Program-made: the position numbers and the translations under genes
The notes under the pieces: model-generated
What the model was told of the DNA's origin: nothing
Database searches by the model: none
The model's input: only the letters and a program-made list of their open reading frames with translations
NCBI GenBank assembly: GCA_963402885.1
Contig: OY727095.1
Span: forward strand, 29,517,001 to 29,581,000
Source: Antedon bifida
Lineage: Eukaryota > Echinodermata > Crinoidea > Comatulida > Antedonidae
Direction: 5' to 3'
Length of the DNA stretch: 64,000 nt
Part shown: in pieces, positions 48,601 to 62,200 of the stretch
How positions within the stretch are numbered: the first letter of the stretch is position 1
Layout of the letters: every line of letters begins with the position of its first letter

Positions 48601-50241
48601 CTTTATAGACTACCACCAGAGTCTAGGCCTAGGTATTTTTAAACAATGTTTCGGGATAACAATTAAAACAAGATTTATGTAGTTAAACTTAATTTTAAAA
48701 TATTTACATTAGAAATATATTTAAGATTATCCGGAAGGTTATTCCAAAGCTTACTGCCATGAAATGATAGACTATTTTTCTTATATTCAGTTTTTGCTTT
48801 AGGAATATTAAAATTTCTACTATTGGCTTGTCTAGTGTTATAGTTATTTTCTGTGATATGGAAACTGTCAGAAAGATAAAAAGGAACATTAAAATTAAAG
48901 ATTTTATATATAATTATTATTGCTTCTGTATTGTACATTCTTTGTTTAAGATTTAAATGACATGACAATTATTTCCTGAACATTGATAAAATGACTTTGT
49001 ATTATTTGCTATCGTTTAAGGGAATATCTAGAATATAATAATATCCTTTCAGAAAATCAGTTTGGGTTTAGACAAATGTATAGTACTGAACTTTTACTTT
49101 CAAAGGTTTTCATTCATGGGCACAGAGCTTAGAACTTAAAGGCTGTAAAAATATTGATATTATTTTCTTGATTTTTCGTCTGCATTTGATAAGGTGTCTC
49201 ATAAAAGATTAATTAAGAAACTTAATAACTGTGGCATTGGTGGAAACACTAATGCATGGATTACAGATTTTCTTTCAAATAGACGCCAAAGGGTTATTTA
49301 CAGAGGAGAAAAGTCAGAGTGGGTAAATGTTACTTCAGGGGTACCACAAGGGTCAGTTTTGGGCCCTCTTTTATTTTTGATTGACGTAAGTGATATTGTA
49401 AATAATTAATTAATAATTTTTCAATTTGCTGAGGATCACACATTATCACGTCCTATTTATAACAATAATGATTGTAAATTGCTTAAAAGGATTTACATTT
49501 AATTGCTAAATGGGCAAATGTAAACAAACTTCCCTTAAATCCTGTCAAATGCGCCGTAATGCATGTTACAAGATGTAAAGAGATAGTTAACTGGGATTAT
49601 ACCATAGAATCAGACAATATTCCTAAAGTTACAGAATTCAAATTTCTAGGTGTGTATGTAAATAGTTCGATGTCTTGTCATACACAAGTTAATTATATAT
49701 GTTGTAAAGCAAGCAGATTGCTTGGTTTCATTTCAAAATGTAGTAAAAATATGTCCTGGTTAGCTATGTTGAACTTTATACAAAGCCCTATTACTTCCAG
49801 TGGTTACCTACTGTTGTTCAATGTGGGCACTATTTGAGAAATCATATTAATAGAATAGAAAATATACAAAGGAAAGCAACAAAGATAATAATGTTTAGAA
49901 AGGAATTAGGTCCCCATTCTTTCAATGAGTATATAAAACTAGTGAAAGATGTCCGGGTAGGCTTTTATTCGAATTCGAAAGGCAATACTTTTCATAATTC
50001 TGTATTTGTTTCCTTTCCTAGACTATGGGAGCAAATACCAAATGACATAAAAGATTCACAAACAATTTCAATATTTAAGGCTGCTCTAACAAAACACTAT
50101 ATTTCATGTTATGTATAGTTTATTTGTATTTTTCTTGTATATGGGTTTATCTTAACTGTATTGTATGGAGTGAGTGCAGAATCTGTTTGGGCTTTAGCCT
50201 ATTCTCATTCCTGGTTATTTTTACATTGATGACCGAATAAA

Positions 50242-50272
<31 letters not shown>

Positions 50273-53200
50273 ACATGACACAATACAGTACATGGGTCAA
50301 AACACACAACCTAAGCAAGCAAACTAGTTGGACACAAAAAGTGCGATGTCCTCAATTTATGGTAGTGATGCCCAATTATGGTAGTGATATGACATCATCA
50401 TGTCCATATAGGCACAACACATTATTTGTCACATAATGTTTGACAGAGCTTAATTCACATAGTTATACATTCTCTTTTAAAAGTGTAGGACTAACAAAGT
50501 ACTTTGAGATGACTTATCAAAACCACTAGTCAACCTTTCTGCTCATGAGACAAACAATCCTAATATCTATATTCTAGGTGACATTTCAAAGGCAAACACT
50601 ACTAACATTATGGTTTGGTGACGATTTAAAATGTTTTTTTAGTATGATATTCTAGCAGATTATACTGTAGCATGTAGCTCTATGGTTTTAGTCAACCAAT
50701 AGTCAATTTCATACTTATTTAAGTATACCATACCAAATATAATACTCTATATGAACTTAACCATGTTTTTTACATTTTAATTCTTATGAATTTCAAAAAA
50801 TGTTTTAAATATTTATATTTCATGTAGGCTAGACAGTAGATGTTTATTTATATAAACCAGACACAACAAACATAGAATAATACTCCAGTTAAATAAGATG
50901 TGTACAGAGTGAATAGGAACATATAGTATTTCCATATTTTTATACCTCCTTCAATTGCTTTCAATTTGTGTGATTCCATTTTATATAATCAATGATACTG
51001 TTTATGCTTGAGTTAAACTGTGTGTACCAACATATTTTTCTTTTTTATTTTTCATTTTTTCATATGTAAATGTAGTATCAAAATTATTAATATACTTCCA
51101 TTATTTCTTTTAATTTCTTTATTTCACACTATGCAAATCTATATTGCAATAATCAGATTCATAAATTCTATCTGAATATTTGATCTGAATTTTATTTTGG
51201 ATATTTTAATGTTTTGTAATTTACCCACATTTAAATTGTCACGGTGTTTATAGCATCATTTCAACTTTTTATGGAATATTTTATTGATAGAAAATTTTAA
51301 TATCTTTATTGCATTGTTTTTTAAACATATTTAATTGAATTTAAGCATAATCTGCATTGGCATTTTGATGTATATAACGGTATGGTGTTAAAAAGAGAAT
51401 TTACTGTACTGTAGGCCTTACGTAAAAGTTTAAATTAATTTCAACCCATGAGGCCTCAACAATATAGGCCTACAATAGGCTACTGTAGGATAATCATATA
51501 ATAGTCTGTGTGTTGGACATTTAATAAATGACTCAAATTAAAATTGCCTACAGACTGTTGAAAGTCACGGATAAACAATGTGGCCAAGTCTGACATAATG
51601 CTTTCTGGAATACTTTTGGCCCATCTGGCATTTGGAATCACGCTAAAATGTTCGATGGCATAGATGGATATGGATAGATATATGTGTTGGTTTTTTTTAC
51701 TGTAGTAGGCCTACTAAGTTACAGTAATCCATAGATTAAATTTTCTTCCTGGTATAAAACAATTTCATTGGTGAGCCAGACATTCTTTTTCTAATACTAC
51801 TGTATAGGACAGATTTACAATAAAATGTAATTTTTTTACTAGTTTTTTTTTCTTTTTGTTTAATGCATACAATTGTTAGATTTTGTTGAATATCTTTCTA
51901 TTAACACTTGATATTGAGGAATTTGTTCCATTAAGCCTGTTCTCCTGCCGATCTTTAAGTTGCAATGAGTTTAAAATTGTTAAAGTTGAAAGTAAAATAA
52001 CGATAATGATGATCGAGCCAGACCACTAATATTTACACATTTTTACGCAATCATCCATAGTTTCTTAGTTCTCTCAAGCGTTGCTGGGACATGCGGACGT
52101 GAAGTATTACAAAACCAAGGCCGTCCACATGCAGCCGGGTCGCAAAAAGCCACCTTCAGTTGAAATTTCTCTCTTATTGTAAATTTGAGTAGAATATAAT
52201 CACTATATTTACACTATATATTTACTTGAACATTTTAATATATATAATTTTTGTGTATATTTTAAAATGAAGAACATTGTTTTTTATTTACACAAAATAA
52301 ATGTGTAGTATACATATACAAAATTATAAACATAAAAACGTAGGCCTACAATGTTTTAAGCAGGTTTTAAAAAGAGGAATAATTGGACAGTTAAAACAGT
52401 TTTAAAAAGGTGTTTAACTGAAGTCTGACATGAATTTCCGAAAGGACCAATTATAGAATCTAAAAACACACTGGACATTTTATACCCAGTTTTTGATGCC
52501 CTGTTCAACCTCAATTTTTGTTCGGTACTCATCAATGCAAAAGTACCAATTATAATAATCCATGATCCATATGCCCTTATCTCCTACTAATAGTACTATA
52601 GAACTACGCATCATATGAAGTAAAAGTAGGAATACATCCGGTCTCTCGCCATTGTAGAGCTGTATTGTTCATTTTCTAGAACAGCAATGTATAACAGTGG
52701 TTGTATAGTTTGTGAATAGACTTTATACTTTTAAGTTTGTTTTATGCACATTTTTTAACACGCTATACTTTTTTAATGCTGTTTTGTGTATTATAATTTT
52801 ATATAATAATAAAAATTCTATATAGTATAACAAAATTTGATGTGAAATTCATGGATATCATTTAGTATTGTGCTTTGAAGATGTACTATGTGTGTGTCTC
52901 CCCTACATAAAAATTACCACCTTGTTTTGTTAGATAGATAAATGTACTTTGTTTCTGTCAATACAGGGCTAGCAATAATAATTCAGTGACTAAAGCACCT
53001 TCCAAGGAGGCTATCAGGAGACTGTATGATGACCTACGACACTGGCAAGAGGTTGGTATTTTTCACTGTTCATTTTATGCCTAATTAGTAATATGAGATC
53101 ATTCTAGTGTTTGCTGCAGATACAGTACTGCAATTTTTGACATAATGTTGACATAGTGATCAAGTGAACTCACTCAGGCATGCAATTTCCTCACTCTTTT

Positions 53201-56200
53201 TTTGTTGTAAAGTTAGAATCTGAATAACCTACTTTTTAAAAGTAGATCAGATCAGATGAAAATAGAGTGAAATAATTTCATTTTCTTCATAATCTAATGA
53301 ATTTCATTAACAGCATGCACATTGGCAGAATCTTGTTCCCAGGATCAGTATGGTTAAGTATTTAATACACAGGCTTTTATACTTGACACTATATTTTACA
53401 TAATTTTACATGGTTACAGTACATTTTGCATATTATAGGGTAGCCTACATAATATGCATATATTGTTGTACTCACATGGCTGTATATATAAGGGATTATA
53501 CACTACTGTATGTTTGGGGGTTAATACAGGAGGAGCTTCACGTACTGATTTATGGGGAAAATATACAGTATGCAGGTTTGAGTTTTAAGCTAATAGTTTA
53601 TTAGAATTCATTTATAGGTCTGTTGGTTATGGATAACGTAATAATAATGTGCATGGTGTTACAGCTCTACAAAAGTTAGAGAAGATACAGTACAGGGTAC
53701 ACTGTATAGACCCACAGGTTTTTACAGGTTATGGGACACATTCATACTGGTTTATTGGTTATATGAAATCATATTGGGTCTGTGTTACATTGTTTAATTT
53801 AGAATAACCTTCAATGGGTCGAACTATATGGTGGTACATTGGTTTTTTAACATCAATAAGAAGGCTTTAATAATTTCCTATTCTGTTTATTGAAACCATG
53901 GACTAAATAAAGTTCATCAAAGCAAGAGACCATTGGTGTTTGTGCTAAGTTATAATTTTATTATCTATGCGTTGGCTAGTTTACTGTGTATAGGCTTTAC
54001 TTACTTTAATAGTTTTCTCTCTATCTCTCTAGAATCTTAACAAAGAAGTAGAGAGATTTGGGGGTGACATTTTACTTGGCCATGAGGAGAGTATGTACAA
54101 AATATCAAAACAGACAGAACAGTGGACAGAGATCGCTCTTAAGATTTTCAACAGACACAGGCCAGACAATGGCCAAGAATACCCTGACCACGAGAACCTT
54201 CTAATCATGAATAAGGTAATTTTCATTGCAATTATAAAAAAAGAAATGCATGAATGAATTTCCATTTGTAGTAACTATTGTAGTTAACATTTTTTACTAT
54301 ATTATTTTGTGGTTAACTAAAAAACAAAGAACATTATAAAAATATTTTATTAGGAAGAGTACACAGAATTTCACAAAATTCTAGAGTTCAGGAGGTTCTG
54401 TGTGATGAAGAAGTAGGCTTCTTACTGTGGTTTGTGCCCTTGGACTAAATATTGTATGATGCAACCTTTTGAAACTTGGTTTTGTATTACACAAAGCAAA
54501 CATGTGAACAAAACAACTTTGATAATTCATTATGGGATCATCTCCAAATCGTGCGATAATTTACACAAGTTTGTGTGTTTGCCTCAAACTGTGAGGATGA
54601 ATACAACATATTATACATATTATTATTATGATGAGTCAAGATATGCACATAATGATTTCATAATAATTATTTTTATTGTTATGCACTGTAGTAGTGGTCA
54701 TAATACAATATACTTTTAAATCGCATGTTTCCAACAGCATTTTGTATAGACTGTAGACTGTTTAGGCCTGACTTGTTTGTGACTTTGTAACATCATATCC
54801 TTCCTTTGTTTTTGCATGCTACTTGTTTTTCTTTGGATAGGATACAGAGGTAAATTGATTAGTTTGTAGTGTAATATTTTGGAGTGTTTTTTGGTTGTTT
54901 GTTTTTACGATACTTTAGTTGATTCAGAAATTAAAGTTATGAAAAGAAATTGGGAAGACTGAGAAGAAATTTATCATAGTCGGATTAACTTTATGCTAAT
55001 CTGCGAAGTCACTTATTGAGGTCCACATGAAATATAATTGTAGTCTCTCAATTTTTCAACTTATTTTTCCAAATTGCAAGAAATCAATTGATAAACTAAA
55101 TAGTTAAAATAAAGAAAATATTAAGGGAAAAAACCAAAAGAGCAATACTTTTATGGCTACCCTTATACATAAAAGAACAGTAACAATAAAAACATGACAA
55201 TCACGATACGAAAGCATGATAAAATCCTATTTGAACGTGAATAATGACAGGACAATACATAAAAAAGACAAATTACTTACACAAAGCCAACTATAGGCTA
55301 AACATAATTGTTAAAAAATGTAAAGCACAACACAGATTTGTTTGCATTAAAAGATAAAAACACAGCATTCCCTTTTTGTCCACCAGGAAAAAATATGGAG
55401 TAGAACCATTGTTCTTGTTAAATGTCTCCCGAATCAGCTGTTTATAGCGATATTTTTTTTACCTTTGGAAAATCCGCCAGAATGGTGTATGGTTTTTCTG
55501 TTTATCCTAAAAGTCTTTGTAGTGTGTTTTTCTGGCAAATAAATAAATAAAATCACTTATCACTTAATCCAATGTCTTCTCTTTTACCTCCTTCCTAATA
55601 AAAATACAGGGTTAGTATAAAACTTAATTTCTATAATTTTTTCTTCAGCTTTTGCATTTTAGCCGCCATTTTATTATGTTTCTACAGTATCGTTGGCTAA
55701 ATTATTATATTCTCTCTTTTTATATTGATTATTGAAAATATTTGTGTCATAATTTTGTGGTGTTTTTTTTTCTCAATTCAATGTGTTTAATTTCAAATGA
55801 AAATAAAATGTCAGAAATGATTAAAATATGAAAATAACACTTGCATTACTACTTAATCTATAGTCAGTTACCTGTTGGTGTTTCATAAATAATAATAATA
55901 ATAACTCCTCAAAATTTCCAAATTTGTTGGGGAACATTAATTATTACAGCGCAAATTAATTAATTCATCCACAAGATTTTTTAAAGGTTTTTAATATCAA
56001 AATTATATTAAATATATTTTATATCTAATTGTGAATGCATTGCCTTTGTTTAGTCTGTACACAATATACATTCCAAACATTCCTTAATGTCAAGTTTGAA
56101 CCAACCTTAAGCTCTGTCTACACTATCAAACTACTGTATGTGAACAAGTGTGTGATGTGCCCATATATGGATATATACAATGATGTCATATCACTACCAT

Positions 56201-59200
56201 ATTTGGGCATATCACTTTTTTGTCAAACTGATAGTGTAGACAGAGCTTTATAGTAACATAGAATCTTTTTGCACACTCCTCAAATTTTAGAGTCAGTGAT
56301 TAATTTTTTTTCAAAATACTTTTCACTTAAGTGAACAAAATGTATAGATATCTCTCCTTACAGTAAGAGGTATATTCACTTAGATAAGAGATTTTTCAAG
56401 TATTTTCCGTTGCACCATGATTGGTTTTATATGCCTAAAGAATACAGTTTAATCAATTTGCTTGCTTATGAATGTTTTATGTTTTTTGTTTCTGTTGTAG
56501 GAAGTAAAAGAGGTAACAAAGTATATTTGTGTCACTGTCAATCATCCATTCACTGATTGCTGTTTTCATATTACTTCAAATGCACACTTTTCATGTTTAT
56601 TTTTTTTTTTCATTAACAATGTAGTGATGGTTAAACAATTGAAAATAAAAGTTATTATAACTTTAAACATTAACAGGTTGACCAAATAACTAACTGTCAA
56701 ATAATTGATATTGAATTATATGTTGTATTCCATTACTGAAAGAAATCTGTTTGCACATTTCATCAACATCATTTTAACATTACAGTATGCACTGTTAGGG
56801 TGCCGCAGGCTGCCCCTTGTACCATAGCAGTGATTGACATTGTTAGTTTGGTTTGTTGCTCTTGTTTGGTATAAAAATAAATTAAATCAAACAGAAGGGG
56901 AAAACAATTCATCAGAAGCAAAGTTTAACATAGTTGCACAATCTCCATTCCTATTGAAAAGATGTATTTTCCAACATGAAATCTTAGCACTGTTAATTTG
57001 CCTTTCTTTTGCACTTTCTATAATCATATATCGCAATGCTGTTGAGCTAAGAATCAGTTTTCTAAAACTTTATGTTTAATGCAAAAAAAATGTATATAAA
57101 TAAAGTGTGTTGAGAGCTTGCTTATTTGCATTATATGCAATATATAAAAATTAACTATTAATGTGTCAGTGTTGTAATAATTTAATCAAATTGTCATTAG
57201 CAATTAGCTGTATATTCATGTATTGTTGTGAAATCAGTATTGTTATGTTCATTCAAAACAAATGACCACTGTTTTAAAATCAGCCAATTTAATATTTTAT
57301 GATTTAATTTTTACAGGAATGTGATCAACTTATGAGGCAGTTTCAGATTAAAGTCAATGGAGAAAATGGTAAATACATTAAAAAATAATAAAATATTATT
57401 TCAATTTCTAAATAGAGAAAATGTCATCTATTTTGTGGGTAATTAGTAACTTCATAAATAATAATAGTTGGGTATTTTTCATTTATTTTCAATCTTCATA
57501 ATACAGGCACAGCTAAAAAATTAATACACTTGACAAACTCTATGGAAAGCTGGGATACAAAATTGAATGGTATTTTAAATGGAGGCGCTATGCCACTCGA
57601 GGCAGAGTGGGGACGACTTTATGAACTGTTCGATGATTGGTTAGTGGTTATTGATGAAGCTTTGTCTTTTGTTGGAACCGTTCAGACAGAAGAAGAACAA
57701 GCTAATCCAAAAGTTGATAATACGTAAGTTTGCAATTATTTGTATGGAATGCTTTAAACTGTTTTAGTAGTGAAATATGGGCTGGTTCTCACTCAGAATT
57801 GTTTTCAAGGAGGTAGCCATTAGACTAGTTACAGTCTGGATGGCACAATCTTGATTTACTGATTTGGATCAGAGGCAGGAATTCGAACGCTTAATGATTT
57901 GACCGCTTTTTCTTCTAATATAGTCAATAACTCCTACAGTAGTTTTCTTTCCATCGAGGTTACTGCAAAAATTGTCAATAGTTTTTTATAGTTATATACA
58001 AAATCTTTCACAATTTTATTCTCTTCTTCTAAAGTGTCGACATGGATGAAGTGTTCAAGCATGCTCAGAAGTGGCTAAGTGTGACAACCAATGGTATTGA
58101 TAATGAAGATGCTAAGCTAGCTGACCAGGTAGATTATATAATTTATTTTTAAAATATACGTATTCAACACCATACTTATAATAGAGCCACAATGCTTAAA
58201 GATTGTCCCCCAAAAACATGAAAAAGAAAGATTAATAAAATCAGATTTTGAATTTGGCCATTTTGTTGCAGAAAAAAAATGTTTCATTTATAAAAAGACA
58301 AAACAAACGGTTAAATTTAACCAAAACCCTATTAGCTGGCAGCCAATTTGACTGTATTTTGCTTAAAGTTTTTTCAGAAAAATAATTTTGTTATTAAAAT
58401 TATTGGTCAAAATGCCATATTTATCAACAAAAATTTTAACATTTTGTAGAGGGGACAATATATCTTTAAGGACTGAAATATACTGTACATTTGCTTTATA
58501 ATAAATATGTAATTTACAATTTATGAATTTCTTTTTCTTTTATCTTTTTTTTTAGGTTTCTGAGCTCCATTCCAGCATGATACATTGGGTGATCCAGGCA
58601 CTCTTACACTTGTCACCAGATTTACCAGGAAGCCCACCTGAGGCTGTAGAGAGTGCATTAGAAACCACAGACACCATTGAAGCCATCCAAGAAAAAGCAT
58701 CCATGTTGTTTGATAAATTGACAACCTTTTCAAACTATCTCACAATGTAAGTTTAGTACATGTTTATGTGTCTAGTAACATTGCTAAATCATAAACCAGA
58801 CCTCCTAAAGTTCCTTAATAATAGTTTTTATTTTACACAAAAAGATATCTTGCATAAAAAATTTACCATTTTTAGGCTCTACTACACGGCCTCTTGATAT
58901 TTAATTTTGGGACCTCTGCCTAACCATGGATCTATAAATTAGAAGTCCATGGCCTAACTGTGAATGACAAGATATATTTAAAATTTTTCTATGTATTTTG
59001 ACCAGTGTTAAATTGACATAAAGTTACTCCTAAAAAATAACAACTGATCCGGTTTATAAATCAACCTTTCCTCATTTGTTAAACCCTTAATTGGGATACT
59101 CTCCTTCTGACAATCCAAATTTCTATAAATTCTCTTCTATTTAAACAACCCAATTATGTGGCTGTAATTACTTTTCTAATAGTTGTTGTTCTACCATTGT

Positions 59201-62200
59201 TGCTGAGGAGCTACAGAAACAACAAATGATGCGAAATGAAGCAGCTGATCATGAGATGAAGGATCTAAAAAGAATCAAGGTAAAAATATTTAAAAACTAG
59301 AGGGTACTCCGAGAGTACAAACCTCCGCCTACTGTAAAATTCCCCTACATAAAATGTCTCCGGAAAATATATATATGGTTTTTAAAAAATTTTTTTTATT
59401 AGTTCTAAGTGTAAAAAGGCTAACTGCACACTTCAAAGTTGTGGATGAGAGTTTGGTTTAATGGTCATGTATCCAGCCTCTCACAGTTGAGATCGCTGGT
59501 TCAAGTCCCGCTGAGATTTTTTTTTTTATTTCTTTTTTTTTTGTGGACCTTGATCTTTGACCCTGACCCTTCAAAATTTAACCAAAATTATATGATGAGT
59601 CATTGATCATTGTGGCTAAGTTTGGTGAGAATCGGATAAAAACTGTGGTCTCTAGGCAGTTAAATAGTATTTTGTTAGTTGCGACCTTGACCTATGACCT
59701 TTTCCTCTCAAATTCGAACTCGTCCGAGCTTTTGGGGTATAGATCATTGTGGTCAAATTTGGTGAGAATCCGATAAAAACTGTGGCCTCCAGACTGTTCA
59801 CAGACACACACACAAACACACAAACTCACAAACACACAAACACACAAACATACAGGGGTGAAAATATTACCTCCTTGGCGGAGGTAATAATTAACAAAGC
59901 CCTAGAAATAATTTGAATACAAAAACATTATTCCTCAAAACATGGAAAATAAGAAATAAGTCAAATATACAATTTAAATTTTAAACTAAGTTAATCCTAA
60001 ACAAGGTTTTTTTGAGGGTATATAAAGTGTTTTTTTTTTATGTGAAAGAAACAGTTCAGGAAACAAAAACAAAACACTAAAAATTAAATATGTTTAAATA
60101 TCAGTTGAAGCCAGTTGTAAAGAGTAGCATGTAACTATATTTTATCAAGAGTGTCTATGTTAGTCCAAGGTTGTCTTTTTATTTCTTTAGACAGAGTGTG
60201 TAGAATGGATACATACTGCTACACTCATGATGAATGAGTTAAGAAACAACTCCCAGCTTGGCCATATACCCTCAGCCACCCAGCAATCTCCAGCTCCTAG
60301 CAATCAGCCTGACATAACACCGGCCACTCAGTCTAGTGTTGAGGTGAGACTTTATACTTATTTTACAGTTTAGATGACTTTGAAACCAAAGTAATTGCCA
60401 TTTTCTTCTTTTTTTTTCATTATTTGTTTTTTTTTTTTAATTTCTTCTTTTTATTCTTTTTCTTTTTTTCTCTTAATTTCTTTTTTCTTAATTTTTCCAT
60501 CTTTTTTTTCATCGCTTTAATTTAAAAATTCTTCTGTTTTCTTGGTTTTCTTTTTCATTTTCTTCCTTTCTTTGTTTCTTTTCTTTTTTAATTCCTCTGT
60601 TTTTTTTTTTATTCTTTTTCTTATTTCTTAAGTTTTATTCTTTTCTTATTTTTTATTCTTTTGAAAAAAATTTTACTATTCTGTTTTTCTCCTTTTTAAA
60701 TTTTTTTTTGTTTTATATATATTATTCAGTTTTTATTTTCAATTGTTTTTCTTTTCCTTTTTCTTTTATCTAAGTTTTTCATCCCTTTTCCCCATTCTTT
60801 GTCTATTTTCATATTATATGTCACCCACTAGTGGATGTTAATAATGTTATGCATTACTTTTGTTTTCAGAGCGCTAACTGTGATACTCCAGTGGATACAT
60901 CAAAGGAACCATCTTTGGTTCAAGAAGGTTCTAGGCCTCAAACTAAAGAACAGTCACGACCTGAGACATCAGAGGTAGTAATATAAATAGTCATCTGTCT
61001 TATTCTACTACAAAAAGTTTGCATACACTCTACCCTAATGTTTAGGATGAGGGCTGCATGTACTGTAACGCCCGTATTCTTAAACCAGACTTTAGTCGAA
61101 GTTTGACTTGAAAAAGTCGTAGTTCGAGCTATTACAAATTCGATTCATAAACGAAGTAGTCAAAGTTTGCAGTTCGACTTAATGAAGTCGAGCTTTTAGT
61201 CGAGTTGCACACGTCTGGGTTACAAATGCTATACATTGGCCAATGTCAAGAGAGTATTTGAGGAGCAGACGAAATTTTGTGCATTGATATCACTTTCCAT
61301 TTTCTTACAAAAATTCTTACGCATCAGAACTATATACATGAAAAATAATTTTAATCGTTAATTATTAGAACAAGATCAGTATTAATTTAACAGTGAAGTA
61401 CTTTTGATTTACAACAAACAAAATCTACAAAATATATTTAGGAACGATGGCGGTACGGTAACTTTCATATTTTCTAGGCCTCCAACAAAGATTGCGACGA
61501 ACCCTGCACTTCATGTGTGACAAGAAAGCACTAGGCCCCCTAAACAATCCATCACGTGGTGAATTTCCGCATCTCCCATTGTCGCTATGGCTGGGTGTGT
61601 GTACTACTGTAAGTACATCGGGTTCACCTCCTACACGTCTCGAAAGTCGGACTCGACTCGCACGAAGAAAATAATGTAATTTGTATACGGTTGTAAATAA
61701 AGATGATTTTCATTATTATAACTTATACCAATGTATATTTAATTAAGTTAATTTAAAAATAGATTTTTCATTCTTCAATATCTGGCCAATATAACAACTC
61801 AATGACTGTTACGCTTTTCAAACCATTTAGTCGACCATTTAGCCTGCCCCCTCCAGGACTAAAAAAATCGATCAAAATCCGTCTCGATTTAGTCGAGGTT
61901 GGTCTGATTTAGTTGGCGATTTAGTTTAGTTAGTAGAAGTTCGGTTTATGAATTAAAATGACGTCATTTTTAAAGTTTTAGCTCGAACTACGACTGAAGT
62001 CTGGTTTAAGAATACGGGCGTTAATCTTGCATCTATTGATCTGTTCTAAATATTATCTTGTTTTCATAATGGTTACCAAATACTGGTAGTTTTTTTTTAT
62101 TAATAAATTTTAACTATTTTGTTATTATTGTTCAGAAATCTATGGATGAAACAGCCCTTCCAAATGAGTCGTCCATGAGCAAATCTAATGACTTTGATAC

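Noticed and set aside
49010-50272. Active LINE
   Set aside because: Multiple stops and frameshifts, and the catalytic FADD reads FAED.
52060-52150. GC-richer stretch as an exon or snoRNA
   Set aside because: Frames do not fit the AXDND1 phases and no paired C/D or H/ACA boxes were convincing.
57840-57905. Another SINE (reverse-strand GTTCGAATTCC B-box)
   Set aside because: B-box-like word only; the A-box and body are not convincing.
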